DNA from: Agaribacterium sp. ZY112
Lineage (GTDB): Bacteria > Pseudomonadota > Gammaproteobacteria > Pseudomonadales > Cellvibrionaceae
Assembly: GCF_041346925.1 (NCBI RefSeq)
Contig: NZ_CP166840.1
Span: forward strand, 186,001-250,000
Direction: 5' to 3'
Length of the DNA: 64,000 bases
Shown: positions 1 to 8,119 of the stretch, piece by piece
Layout of the letters: the number at the start of each line of letters is the position of its first letter
How positions within the stretch are numbered: position 1 is the stretch's first letter
Notes under the pieces: generated by a model
Told to the model about the DNA's origin: nothing
Database searches by the model: none
The model's input: only the letters and a program-made list of their open reading frames with translations
Made by a program: the position numbers and the translations under genes

Positions 1-633
1 CGACTCTATACCAGTTTCTTTGGCTAAACGCCCACGGTCTGGGTAGTTCATCGAATCAACATAGGCGTTCACAACGTGATACTCAGCACCGTACATATCG
101 GCAACTTCTTTACCCCAGTGCAAAATACTTTTATTCAGCTCTCGCTGAGCATCATCAAGGGCTTGAATATTAACCGCCGCCAAGATCACTTTACGCTGCT
201 CTGTCGCTTGTGGCTGAATTAGAACCACAGGGCATTCTGCCGTTTTTAATAGATCCCACTTAGACTCACTAAATGAGTAGCGAGAGCTATTGTTTGTTCT
301 CTCGTGCACCGGCAAATAGATACGATCAGTACCAAACTGCTTTGAGCTCATCAAAATACTTTTTTGCCACTCGCTCGACCAGCTAATTTCAATGCTGTAC
401 TCAACGCCAACTTCTTCTAAAGGCTCACGAATTTCCGATATAAACCAGCTCTGGTCACGACATAAATTATCGTTAATCGCTCGAGTATCAACCGCCTCAC
501 TATCAACGATGACAAATACTTTGACGACCGGAAGAGTTGGGCGCAACTTAGCAGTGCGAATAACTCGCTCTAATGCCGGGTGGGAATTACTTGAAGGGTC
601 TACCACCACAAACATGCGTTCAGCTTTAGCCAT
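1..633 (-). CDS. UspA-family universal stress protein (3' end cut by window edge)
   Basis: The frame is open from an ATG at 633 to the first base of the window (211 codons, no stop), so the C-terminus is missing. The N-terminus MAKAERMFVVVDPSS begins a Usp fold, and a second half appears to start near residue 147 (RKVILAAVNIQ). Two tandem Usp halves would suggest an UspE-like protein. UspE-type proteins are cytoplasmic stress or motility factors, and their ligand cannot be told from this fragment. It sits upstream of panD in the same direction with a 121-bp gap that includes a weak hairpin, so it is probably a separate transcript. The family call is good; the subtype is inferred. Confidence 0.8.
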   Translation of the reverse strand, partial: MAKAERMFVVVDPSSNSHPALERVIRTAKLRPTLPVVKVFVIVDSEAVDTRAINDNLCRDQSWFISEIREPLEEVGVEYSIEISWSSEWQKSILMSSKQFGTDRIYLPVHERTNNSSRYSFSESKWDLLKTAECPVVLIQPQATEQRKVILAAVNIQALDDAQRELNKSILHWGKEVADMYGAEYHVVNAYVDSMNYPDRGRLAKETGIES

Positions 634-746
634 ATCGGATTCCTTTACTTAAAGTCAGTTGCTAATTGCGTTGTTACCAGCCTTTAAGCCTAATAACAAA
701 ACTGCGCCTCAACAAGAAGCGCCGCGATTTCTTCATTTAAACACAA

Positions 747-763
747 TGTGCCAATTAGGCACA
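747..763 (-). terminator. Weak hairpin at the end of panD
   Basis: TGTGCC and GGCACA pair around a 5-base loop that contains the panD stop codon. Reading the minus strand, it is followed by a T-rich stretch (TTGTGTTT). It could be a modest intrinsic terminator for panC-panD. The short stem and interrupted T tract make this uncertain. Confidence 0.35.
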
Positions 764-1135
764 CTGCACGGCAATGGTATTGCTTGTACGTTCTACTTGG
801 TTATTTTCGCCAAGATAAACCAGCTTAGGATCAAAGCTATCGGCTTCAGCTTCGCTCATTTGAGCGTAAGCGGCGATAATGACTCGATCCCCGACCTGCA
901 CCTTACGTGCAGCTGCACCATTCATTGAAATCGTACCAGAACCGGCCTCGGCAAGAATGACATAGGTCGTAAAACGCTCGCCATTGTCGACATTGTAGAT
1001 ATCAATGCGCTCAAATTCTCTTAAACCTGCGAGCTTTACAAGATTTTCATCAATAGCGCAGGAACCGTCATACCAAAGCTCAGCTTGGGTAACGCGGGCC
1101 ATGTGGAGTTTGCCTTTCAGCATACTAATATCCAT
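755..1135 (-). CDS. panD: Aspartate 1-decarboxylase PanD
   Basis: It decarboxylates L-aspartate to beta-alanine for pantothenate and CoA synthesis in the cytoplasm. The 126-residue length equals that of the E. coli enzyme. The N-terminus [11 protein letters not shown] aligns with E. coli MIRTMLQGKLH. The self-cleavage site G24-S25 (DGSCAID) that generates the catalytic pyruvoyl group is intact. I chose the ATG at 1135 because AGGA lies just upstream and the start matches the family; the reading frame extends further upstream without homology. It lies 7 bp downstream of panC, so the two are co-transcribed. panB is not adjacent. Identification is firm. Confidence 0.96.
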   Translation of the reverse strand: MDISMLKGKLHMARVTQAELWYDGSCAIDENLVKLAGLREFERIDIYNVDNGERFTTYVILAEAGSGTISMNGAAARKVQVGDRVIIAAYAQMSEAEADSFDPKLVYLGENNQVERTSNTIAVQCA

Positions 1136-1142
1136 AGCTTTC

Positions 1143-2012
1143 CTATTGGGTTGGGGCCATCTGTTTACGTGTGAACGACACATTATCGATCAAACGTGCG
1201 GCCTGAGTATACATTGCACCGAGCACACAAATCTCGGCATCGTCATCGGCAGCCAACTCGAGGCTGTGCGCTTCGCAGATTTTAAAATAATCCACGCGAA
1301 ATCCCTCGCTAGCTAGACGCTCTGCTGCCTGTTTTTCCAATTCTCGAAAAGCGCTCGAACCACCTTCCACCTGCTGTTTTATCCACAGCAGGGTTTTATA
1401 CAATACGGTTACTTTGGGGCGTTCAGCTTGGCTTATGTAACGATTACGCGAACTGCGCGCCAAGCCATCTTCTTCGCGTGCAATCGGTGCCGCATGTAGC
1501 TCTATTGGCATGCATAAATCTTCCACCATGCGCCGAATAACTGCTAACTGTTGAAAATCTTTTAAACCGAATACAGCTATATCAGGCTGTACAATATTAA
1601 ACAACTTGCTAACAACGGTTGTCACACCTTCAAAATGTCCTGGTCGTGAAGCTCCACAAAGCACATCGGTCATCGTTGGCACAACCACACGGGTCTGCTC
1701 CCCCATGCCATTGGGGTAAATCTCATGCTCATCTGGGCAAAACAACATGTCACAGTCGACCGCCTCAAGCCTAGCTATATCTTGCTCTAGGGTACGCGGG
1801 TACTTATCCCAGTCTTCATTCAAGCCAAACTGCAAACGATTAACAAAGATACTGACAATAACAATGTCAGCTTCTGCTTGCGCCTGCTTAACAAGGGCCA
1901 AATGGCCATCATGAAGATTACCCATTGTGGGCACAAAGGCGATACGCTGTTTACTTTGGCGAGCTTTGGCCAAAGCCTTGCGCACCGAGTCTACGTGGTG
2001 AAATACATGCAT
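1143..2012 (-). CDS. panC: Pantothenate synthetase PanC
   Basis: It condenses pantoate with beta-alanine using ATP, the last step of pantothenate synthesis. The 289 residues fit the family. The nucleotide-binding signature [12 protein letters not shown] is near residue 30, and the [12 protein letters not shown] and SSRNRY motifs follow, as expected for this HIGH/KMSKS-like adenylating family. It precedes panD, which supplies the beta-alanine. The usual upstream partner panB is absent; the next gene upstream is a divergent glutathione transferase. The start at 2012 has only a weak ribosome binding site. Confidence 0.96.
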   Translation of the reverse strand: MHVFHHVDSVRKALAKARQSKQRIAFVPTMGNLHDGHLALVKQAQAEADIVIVSIFVNRLQFGLNEDWDKYPRTLEQDIARLEAVDCDMLFCPDEHEIYPNGMGEQTRVVVPTMTDVLCGASRPGHFEGVTTVVSKLFNIVQPDIAVFGLKDFQQLAVIRRMVEDLCMPIELHAAPIAREEDGLARSSRNRYISQAERPKVTVLYKTLLWIKQQVEGGSSAFRELEKQAAERLASEGFRVDYFKICEAHSLELAADDDAEICVLGAMYTQAARLIDNVSFTRKQMAPTQ

Positions 2013-2147
2013 AGGCGAAGCACTAAAGAAATAATGGCGCGGAGTTTATCCTTACCTGAGCTTTGCTTCAATATTAGCCAGCCATTGGCTTGATCTAAGT
2101 AGGCCCTGAATAGCTAATTCTTCAGTTGCTGAGCACATATTCTAGAA

Positions 2148-2176
2148 ACACTACTGACATTAGGTGTCAGTAGTGT
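2148..2176. promoter_or_regulatory. Perfect 12-bp inverted repeat between divergent genes
   Basis: ACACTACTGACA and TGTCAGTAGTGT flank the 5-base spacer TTAGG. No T tract follows on either strand, and it lies between the divergent starts of panC and the glutathione transferase gene, about 50 bp upstream of the latter's start. A dimeric operator, possibly for the WYL regulator encoded downstream, is the simplest reading. A leader hairpin of the GST transcript is the alternative. The symmetry is seen directly; the role is inferred. Confidence 0.5.
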
Positions 2177-2228
2177 GCTGTTAAGCTTGTGAGCAAGGAA
2201 GCAACAACACCGGCCTAAGGAGAACAAG

Positions 2229-2843
2229 ATGTACACCTTACACAACTTCCCCTATTCACAGCACGCTCGTAGAGTATTTGTATTACTTGAACAAGCCCAG
2301 CTCCATTACAACATCGCACCTATTAGGCAAGTAGAAGACCCGCAGCTAAGGCCTGAATTACAAGCCCTAAATCCCAAGCATCAATTAATAACGCTGGAGA
2401 CAGCATCACAGCTCTTAAGCGAATCTCATTCTATCTTGCGCCTTATCTGCTCAGAACATCAACTGAACGACTGGTACCCAGAAGACCATCAGCTTCGCGC
2501 CACGATAGACCAGTGGTTAGACTGGAACCAGTGCCAACTATCTCCTTTGGTATCAGAGCTTCTCTGGCAACAACTTTTAACACCTAGTGCCAAGCAAAGG
2601 CTTACTGTAAGCTCAATAAGAGCTAAGCTCGAACCGTTTATAGAGCATCTAACCGAACAACTCTGGCATCAAAGCTATGTCGCAGGTAAGAGTATGAGCA
2701 TTGCCGACTTAAGCATTGCTACCAATGTCCATCAACTACTTATTGCCGGTGAGTTAAAGCCATCCGCCCCATTACAAGTCTGGTATGAGAAGGTGAGCCA
2801 GCTACCGGGCTTTCAAAGAACACTGAAACCACTAGCCAGCTAA
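2229..2843 (+). CDS. Glutathione S-transferase family protein
   Basis: The 204-residue protein has an N-terminal thioredoxin-fold domain (residues 1-80). Its start YTLHNFPYSQHARRV resembles the first strand and helix of GSTs, and SESHSILRLI fits the usual E-S glutathione-binding pair. An all-helical C-terminal domain follows, with GKSMSIADLSIAT as the conserved N-capping box region. AAGGAG lies 7 bases before the ATG. The substrate is unknown; such enzymes usually conjugate or reduce electrophiles with glutathione. It is followed after 6 bp by a WYL regulator, so the two probably form an operon. Confidence 0.85.
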   Translation: MYTLHNFPYSQHARRVFVLLEQAQLHYNIAPIRQVEDPQLRPELQALNPKHQLITLETASQLLSESHSILRLICSEHQLNDWYPEDHQLRATIDQWLDWNQCQLSPLVSELLWQQLLTPSAKQRLTVSSIRAKLEPFIEHLTEQLWHQSYVAGKSMSIADLSIATNVHQLLIAGELKPSAPLQVWYEKVSQLPGFQRTLKPLAS

Positions 2844-2849
2844 GTATCT

Positions 2850-3536
2850 ATGCGTCCTACCCACCGCCTATTTAATATTATTCAAGCATTAAGAAGCGCC
2901 AAACAACCTGTACTAGCGAAGCAGCTCGCCGAGCAATTTGAGGTATCGGTACGCACCATTTATCGAGATATTGCCGAACTGCAAAACCAACATGTTCCTA
3001 TTGCAGGTGAACCGGGTATTGGCTATGTACTCAAAAGCGGCTTTGAACTACCACCGCTGATGCTAACCCCAGACGAATTAGATGCTATTTTACTAGGCGT
3101 AAACTGGGTTTCGAAACGAGGCGACTCAAGCCTAAACAAAGCCTCACTGAGCCTTATTCAAAAACTTCAAAAAGTCGTACCAGAAAACCTTCAAACCAAT
3201 ATTCTCAACGAGCAAAACGTAGCGCCAAGCTATAACGAAGTCTTACAAGACCAGCTCGATATGAGTAAATTGCGTGATGCCATCCGAAATAGGCAAAAAA
3301 TCAGAATCGACTATCTCAATGCAAAAAACGAAAAAAGCCAACGCACAATATGGCCATTTATGATTGCTTATTTTGATATATCGAGAATTATCTGCGCTTG
3401 GTGTGAGCTTAAAAGTGATTTTCGACACTTCCGTAGTGATCGGGTTAATCACATTAACTACCTAAACGAACATTATGATATCAGTGCCGAAGAGCTAAAA
3501 ACTGAATGGCAAAAGCAACAACAAAGCTGCTCTTAA
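2850..3536 (+). CDS. YafY-type transcriptional regulator (HTH plus WYL domain)
   Basis: The 228-residue protein has an N-terminal winged helix-turn-helix (residues 5-60; AEQFEVSVRTIYRDI is the recognition region), a linker with DELDAILLG, and a C-terminal WYL domain (about 120-210) in which KIRIDYLNAK and the IAYFDISRII segment are recognisable. WYL domains bind small ligands or nucleic acid and control the attached HTH. It lies 6 bp after the GST gene and likely regulates that gene and itself; the perfect palindrome at 2148-2176 is a candidate site. The ligand is unknown. Confidence 0.85.
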   Translation: MRPTHRLFNIIQALRSAKQPVLAKQLAEQFEVSVRTIYRDIAELQNQHVPIAGEPGIGYVLKSGFELPPLMLTPDELDAILLGVNWVSKRGDSSLNKASLSLIQKLQKVVPENLQTNILNEQNVAPSYNEVLQDQLDMSKLRDAIRNRQKIRIDYLNAKNEKSQRTIWPFMIAYFDISRIICAWCELKSDFRHFRSDRVNHINYLNEHYDISAEELKTEWQKQQQSCS

Positions 3537-3553
3537 TCACTCATAACAGCATT

Positions 3554-4258
3554 TTAAGCAAAAGTAATAAAGAAGTTAGCAGTTAAACGCCCTTCAACTG
3601 GAGAGCTATTCACATCACGACTTGGGTTTTTAATATAAGCCGAATGCAATACATTAGATGGGTATATCACTAATCTATTTTGCTTATAGGGAACCACATC
3701 CAATAGCTCAAAGTGCTCACTAGAATCCGTAAAATACTTTTTCTCTGGCTCACCGTTTTCACCTAGAAAATTCCCCAAAGTCTCTTCAAATATGCTGACA
3801 CGCGATTCTGAGACTCGCTCATAGCCAGAAGGCTTATGACGGTAAAAAGCTGTACCACCAAACTCCCCCTCGTTTAAATAATGCAAAACTGCAAATGCAT
3901 TCTCACTAGGCCGATCAAAATGAGGGAGACGTTGACGCGTCCTCAAGTCTTCTTGCTGAGTAGTGATTAAAGAGAAAATACCATCAACAGGGTATAAAGT
4001 AAGGCCTCGAGGTACATTAAACTCTTCTCGGTGAAAAATCGGAGCTATCGCCCTCAATAAAGCATTACCATATGCACCATCCACGGGAGAGGTTAGCCCC
4101 GGGTAAAACAAGCCCCTAGGCGGAGTGGCATAACTTGCTTGTAAAGCTTGATTACGTACACTTTCGAGGCTTGTCATAAAATCATCTATAACGATAACTG
4201 GCGTCTTTTCACTACCCACACTCAAAAGAGACATTGTTAAACGAGGGTTTATTTCCAT
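3554..4258 (-). CDS. DUF6445-family protein, putative 2-oxoglutarate/Fe(II) oxygenase fold
   Basis: The 234-residue protein resembles the DUF6445 family. Motifs that would suit a double-stranded beta-helix iron site are visible: PHFDRPSE (an HxD pair) near residue 133, GGTAFYRH, and a late SNVLHSAYI histidine followed by an arginine in GRLTANFF. These match the H-x-D...H...R layout of prolyl-hydroxylase-like enzymes, but the activity is not established. Relatives often sit beside tryptophan halogenase or SapC-like genes in marine bacteria; here it stands alone, convergent with the GST/WYL pair. The start is the ATG at 4258. Confidence 0.65.
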   Translation of the reverse strand: MEINPRLTMSLLSVGSEKTPVIVIDDFMTSLESVRNQALQASYATPPRGLFYPGLTSPVDGAYGNALLRAIAPIFHREEFNVPRGLTLYPVDGIFSLITTQQEDLRTRQRLPHFDRPSENAFAVLHYLNEGEFGGTAFYRHKPSGYERVSESRVSIFEETLGNFLGENGEPEKKYFTDSSEHFELLDVVPYKQNRLVIYPSNVLHSAYIKNPSRDVNSSPVEGRLTANFFITFA

Positions 4259-4378
4259 ACAAGACCAGACAACACCAACATGCCAATAAATACAATCAAT
4301 TTGATCTTTCGAGCTTACTGAGGTTTTCTTGTACTTGCAAACACCTCTTATACTAATTAATGCAGCAGCCCCTCAGGC

Positions 4379-5785
4379 TTAAGGCTCCATGCCCTGATAG
4401 TCCAAGCTAAGGTTTTCAAAACGAGTATATTTACCCACCCACGCAGCTTTAACCGTTCCCGTTTCACCATTACGCTGCTTACCGATAATCACCTCAGCAA
4501 TGCCTTTATCAGGGCTGTCTTCGTTATAATATTCATCGCGATAAATAAACATAATCACGTCGGCATCCTGCTCAATCGCTCCTGATTCTCGCAAGTCTGA
4601 ACTCATAGGACGCTTATTGGGCCGCTGCTCCACACCACGATTTAACTGGGATAGACAAATAACGGGGCATTTAAAATCTCGCGCCAAGGCTTTCATCGCA
4701 CGTGATATCTCAGAGATTTCCTGAGTACGACCTTCGGTAAAACCGCTGATACTCATCAACTGCAAGTAATCGACCATGATCATCGCAGGGTTGCCATGCT
4801 CACGCGCAATACGGCGTGTACGCGCCTTCATTTCTCCAGGGCTTAAGCCCGGCGTATCATCAATAAAGAGTTTTTTATCTTTTAATTTTCGTACCGCTAA
4901 ATCGAGCTTAGGCCAATCGTCTTCATTCAACTTACCTGAGCGCATGCCACCTTGGTCAATACGACCGATGGCACTCATCATCCGCATCACCAACGAATCC
5001 GCAGGCATTTCTAGACTAAAGATAAGCACAGGCTGCTCTTGAGTCATCAAGGCTGCTTCAACAAAATTCAAAGCCAGTGCTGTTTTACCCATAGAAGGTC
5101 GCGCAGCAAGAATAATTAATTCACCAGGCTGCCAACCCGAGGTTTTGTCATTTAGCGCATCAATACCTGTCGCAAGGCCGGTTATGTTGCCCTGATTTTT
5201 CGTACGCTCATCAATTTTCTGTAAGGATTCTTTAAGTAGCTCGTTTACGAATAAGAAACCACCTTCTTTTGGCCGCCCCTCACTTACCTCTAAAAAGCGA
5301 CGCTCGGCTAAAGCCAATAAATCTTCTGAGCTAAGGCCTGCAGGGTTAAAGCTCGCGCGCGTAATTTCAGTAGAAGTAGTAATGATCTGCCTGAAGGTCG
5401 CGTTTTCACGCACAATGCTGGCGTAGGCTACGACGTTTTCACTGACGGGCACATTTGTCGCCAAGTCACTGAGATAAGCCATGCCTCCAACGAGCTCAAG
5501 CTCCTCACGCTGACTTAAAGCCTCGGAGATAGTAATGACGTCTAAGGGCTGCTCGGCCTCAATCAGATGCAGCATACAGGCAAAAATAAGGCGATGGGGC
5601 TGCTTAAAGAAGTCCTCTTCGCTCAGTACCTCAGCTACCGAGTCAAAATGCGTTGCATCACGCATCAAACCACCAAGCACGCTCTGCTCAGCCTCTAGAG
5701 AATAAGGCAGCTTGGTTTCCGTATCCTGAGGCGCTTCGGCCTCTGGTAGGTCTAGATATTCTGTATCTGGCGGGCTATCAGGCAT
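4379..5785 (-). CDS. dnaB: Replicative DNA helicase DnaB
   Basis: This is the hexameric 5'-3' helicase that unwinds the replication fork and recruits primase. The 468 residues are standard. The N-terminal domain begins at SLEAEQSVLGG (near residue 30), and the RecA-like domain carries the Walker A motif ARPSMGKTALALN, Walker B MIMVDYLQLM, and the SDLRESGAIEQDADV arginine-finger region. It follows rplI in the same direction, but tandem hairpins in between suggest partial termination and its own promoter. No intein or insertion is seen. Confidence 0.97.
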   Translation of the reverse strand: MPDSPPDTEYLDLPEAEAPQDTETKLPYSLEAEQSVLGGLMRDATHFDSVAEVLSEEDFFKQPHRLIFACMLHLIEAEQPLDVITISEALSQREELELVGGMAYLSDLATNVPVSENVVAYASIVRENATFRQIITTSTEITRASFNPAGLSSEDLLALAERRFLEVSEGRPKEGGFLFVNELLKESLQKIDERTKNQGNITGLATGIDALNDKTSGWQPGELIILAARPSMGKTALALNFVEAALMTQEQPVLIFSLEMPADSLVMRMMSAIGRIDQGGMRSGKLNEDDWPKLDLAVRKLKDKKLFIDDTPGLSPGEMKARTRRIAREHGNPAMIMVDYLQLMSISGFTEGRTQEISEISRAMKALARDFKCPVICLSQLNRGVEQRPNKRPMSSDLRESGAIEQDADVIMFIYRDEYYNEDSPDKGIAEVIIGKQRNGETGTVKAAWVGKYTRFENLSLDYQGMEP

Positions 5786-5843
5786 AGGTTATATTTAGGC
5801 ATAAGTGCCGCAATCCATTGGTTTACACATTGATTGATCCCAG

Positions 5844-5939
5844 CAAAAAATAAGGCGCTGGCCGCACTGGCAATGCCAGGCAACAAGCGCCTTATTCTAA
5901 CGAGTTGAGTATAAAGCGCCAGCTAGCTAGCGCCTTATA
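5844..5939 (-). terminator. Tandem terminator hairpins after rplI
   Basis: Reading the minus strand from the rplI stop, a first hairpin (5939-5910, 10-bp stem TATAAGGCGC with one G-U pair) is followed by a larger one (5896-5849). The larger stem has 11 pairs (AATAAGGCGCT with AGCGCCTTATT), an inner CTGGC/GCCAG hairpin and a run of T residues. The second is a typical rho-independent terminator; the first may help or act as a processing site. Both hairpins share the string ATAAGGCGCT. They separate the ribosomal operon from dnaB. Confidence 0.8.
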
Positions 5940-5940
5940 C

Positions 5941-6387
5941 TTACTCTGCCTCTACAACAAGCTTAACAACTTGAGTCACTTCAACGTGTAGCTGTACGTT
6001 AATATCGTACTCGCCCACTTCACGTAAAGTACCTTCAGGTAGCTTAACTTCAGCTTTGGCCACTTCAACGCCAGCAGCAGTAATTGCTTCAGCGATGTCA
6101 CGAGCACCAATAGAACCGAATAGCTTGCCTTCATCACCTGCGTTAGCTGCGATAACAACGTTAAGCTCTGCAAGTTGAGCTGCACGACCTTGAGCGGCAA
6201 CCAACTTATCAGAAGCAGCTGCTTCTAGTTCAGCGCGACGTGTTTCGAACTCAGCAACGTTTGCTGTAGTTGCAGGAATAGCTTTACCCTGAGGGATAAG
6301 AAAGTTTCGACCAAAACCAGCTTTTACGCTTACTTTGTCGCCAACTGTTCCCAGCTTACCAACTTTATCTAAAAGAATAACTTCCAT
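5941..6387 (-). CDS. rplI: 50S ribosomal protein L9
   Basis: The 148-residue protein has the L9 N-terminal signature [13 protein letters not shown] and [13 protein letters not shown], a long connecting helix (about 42-75) and the C-terminal 23S-binding domain. It binds domain V/I of 23S rRNA at the base of the L1 stalk region and supports reading-frame maintenance. A GGAG-type site precedes the ATG. It is the last gene of rpsF-rpsR-DUF2232-rplI and is followed by terminator hairpins. Confidence 0.98.
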   Translation of the reverse strand: MEVILLDKVGKLGTVGDKVSVKAGFGRNFLIPQGKAIPATTANVAEFETRRAELEAAASDKLVAAQGRAAQLAELNVVIAANAGDEGKLFGSIGARDIAEAITAAGVEVAKAEVKLPEGTLREVGEYDINVQLHVEVTQVVKLVVEAE

Positions 6388-6413
6388 AGGAGTTTCCTCT
6401 AATTAACCAAGAC

Positions 6414-7283
6414 CTAAGAGGCTTGATTAGTATTTAACTTATTTCTTAAATCCAACACTGCATCAAGCAGTGCCAGCAGCATCAACAACAGAGCGCTTAA
6501 GGGGATCAATATTAGGGCCATGTATAAGCCCACCAACACACCTGTATTCCAGCCTTTTTTTGCAACAAACCAGTGCACAAATCCCAGCCCCGCAAATAGC
6601 AAAGGCAGAGAGCACAAACCACTCCAAAACTGAAGCTGGGCTCCTCCTGCAGTCATGGCAACCGTTAACACAACAAACAACAGCGCAAACTGAGGGTTGA
6701 GGCGCAAACCGTGAAACTCCTGCTGAAAACCACCGGGGTTAAACAACAGGGCCTGCCACCAGCGAGCAAGCAAAACACCCAAAAGTGTACTCACCGCTAT
6801 CCAGTAAGCAATTAAGCCACTGGCGCTGATTTGACTCCAACCATCCGTTAGAGCCTGAAGCTCCGGAGTTAACTGAGTATCATCGCTCTCGAGCAAGGTC
6901 GAGAAAAAAGCGCTGACATCCGCCGCTAGCGTTGGTTGCATTGCCGTAATCAGCACTGCAGCAAGCCCACTTAACAGTAAGCTTGCAGCCAAGGTTAACG
7001 GCCAGTTAATACTCTGGCGCAACACTAAACAAACCATAAAACCGACAAAAAAGACGGCGATGCTTGCTAGTGCCATAGGTGCAGCCACTTGACCTAGCCA
7101 TAAAGCAATAAATGCTGGCAGACTAGCCCAAAGGCTAATTATTAATCCTTCTTGCCACCCCTTTCTGAGAGTGACCAAACCAAGTACCGCCTGGGAAACA
7201 AAAGGAATCCAGCTTCCAATTAAGGCAATGACTATGGCCTGAATGCGGCCCCGCATTACAAATGCGGCTAAGGCCTTGAACAT
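6414..7283 (-). CDS. DUF2232-like polytopic membrane protein
   Basis: The 289-residue protein is hydrophobic throughout, with about seven or eight predicted membrane segments (for example residues 16-35, 48-66, 72-92, 95-117, 155-178, 200-222 and 250-275). Pseudomonads carry a comparable unnamed membrane protein in the same place between rpsR and rplI. No catalytic motif is visible. The position inside a ribosomal operon suggests a function coupled to growth, but none is established. The start is the ATG at 7283. Confidence 0.75.
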   Translation of the reverse strand: MFKALAAFVMRGRIQAIVIALIGSWIPFVSQAVLGLVTLRKGWQEGLIISLWASLPAFIALWLGQVAAPMALASIAVFFVGFMVCLVLRQSINWPLTLAASLLLSGLAAVLITAMQPTLAADVSAFFSTLLESDDTQLTPELQALTDGWSQISASGLIAYWIAVSTLLGVLLARWWQALLFNPGGFQQEFHGLRLNPQFALLFVVLTVAMTAGGAQLQFWSGLCSLPLLFAGLGFVHWFVAKKGWNTGVLVGLYMALILIPLSALLLMLLALLDAVLDLRNKLNTNQAS

Positions 7284-7315
7284 AGTTCTACGCTCTTGTT
7301 CTGCTTACGTGCCGA

Positions 7316-7546
7316 TTACCGGTCGTGGCTATCGGTGTAAGGCAGCAAAGCAACGTAACGAGCGCGCTTGATCGCAGTAGCGAGCTGACGCTGATACTTA
7401 GCTTTGGTTCCAGTGATACGGCTAGGAACGATTTTGCCCGTCTCTGAGATATAAGCTTTCAGAGTATCTAGGTCTTTAAAGTCGATCTGCTTAACACCTT
7501 CAGCGGAGAAGCGGCAGAACTTACGACGACGGAAAAAACGAGCCAT
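7316..7546 (-). CDS. rpsR: 30S ribosomal protein S18
   Basis: The 76-residue length and the motifs [30 protein letters not shown] and [13 protein letters not shown] are those of bacterial S18. It binds the 30S platform as a heterodimer with S6, encoded just upstream (4-bp gap). No priB lies between rpsF and rpsR, unlike in enterics. S18 with S6 probably represses its own operon through the leader described upstream. Confidence 0.98.
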   Translation of the reverse strand: MARFFRRRKFCRFSAEGVKQIDFKDLDTLKAYISETGKIVPSRITGTKAKYQRQLATAIKRARYVALLPYTDSHDR

Positions 7547-7549
7547 GTC

Positions 7550-7975
7550 TTATTCTCCTTCAGTGCTTTCAGTTGATTCGGCAGGTGCTGGTGCAGGAGC
7601 CTTATCAGACTCTTGTGCACGTTGCTCTGCACGTACTTTACGCTCACGGCTTTCTTTTTCCGACTTCATGATTGGCGACTCTTCAGTAATCGCTTCATCA
7701 GTACGGATAACCAAGTGACGTAATACAGCATCGTTATAACGGAAGTTGGTAGTTAACTCTTCCAACGCTTCGTTATTAGTTTCACAGTTGATAAGCACGT
7801 AGTGAGCTTTGTGAATCTTGTTGATGCTATAAGCTAGGTGACGACGACCCCAGTCTTCAAGACGGTGGATCTTACCACCATCTTTAGTGATGGTCTCAGA
7901 GTAGCGCTCGATCATACCGGGCACTTGCTCGCTCTGGTCTGGATGGACCAGAAATAGAACTTCATAATGACGCAT
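7550..7975 (-). CDS. rpsF: 30S ribosomal protein S6
   Basis: The 141-residue protein begins [15 protein letters not shown] and has the S6 fold with [17 protein letters not shown]. The C-terminal tail after residue 110 is charged and rich in Glu, Ala and Pro ([10 protein letters not shown]), longer than the core. Gammaproteobacterial S6 is modified by RimK-added glutamates at its tail, and the acidic end here (STEGE) would suit that. It is the first gene of the operon, with AAGGAGAG upstream and a clear promoter further up. Confidence 0.97.
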   Translation of the reverse strand: MRHYEVLFLVHPDQSEQVPGMIERYSETITKDGGKIHRLEDWGRRHLAYSINKIHKAHYVLINCETNNEALEELTTNFRYNDAVLRHLVIRTDEAITEESPIMKSEKESRERKVRAEQRAQESDKAPAPAPAESTESTEGE

Positions 7976-7997
7976 AAACTCTCCTTTCGGATAACGA

Positions 7998-8020
7998 GCT
8001 TCCCGTGCGTGCGGTGAAGC
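7998..8020 (-). promoter_or_regulatory. Candidate S6:S18-binding leader hairpin of rpsF
   Basis: On the minus strand a GCTTC/GAAGC stem encloses CCG and CGG strings around a CACGCA loop, located about 10 bases before the rpsF Shine-Dalgarno. Many bacteria carry an rpsF leader hairpin in which a CCG trinucleotide is bound by the S6:S18 complex for autorepression. The placement and CCG content fit, but the exact consensus was not checked. A second hairpin (GCCCCTT/AAGGGGC, 8039-8056) lies nearer the transcript start. Confidence 0.45.
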
Positions 8021-8062
8021 AAGGAGTGAATGAATGTAGCCCCTTAGAAAAAGGGGCGGCGT

Positions 8063-8091
8063 ACTATAGGGCTGAGGCGATCAAAATGCAA
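8063..8091 (-). promoter_or_regulatory. Sigma-70 promoter of the rpsF operon
   Basis: On the minus strand TTGCAT (8091-8086) and TATAGT (8068-8063) are separated by exactly 17 bases. A G/C-rich start region (ACGCCGCC) follows, as in ribosomal protein promoters. The predicted leader is about 80 bases before the rpsF ATG. Confidence 0.7.
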
Positions 8092-8119
8092 GCAGATAGT
8101 GCTAACACAGATAAACAAG

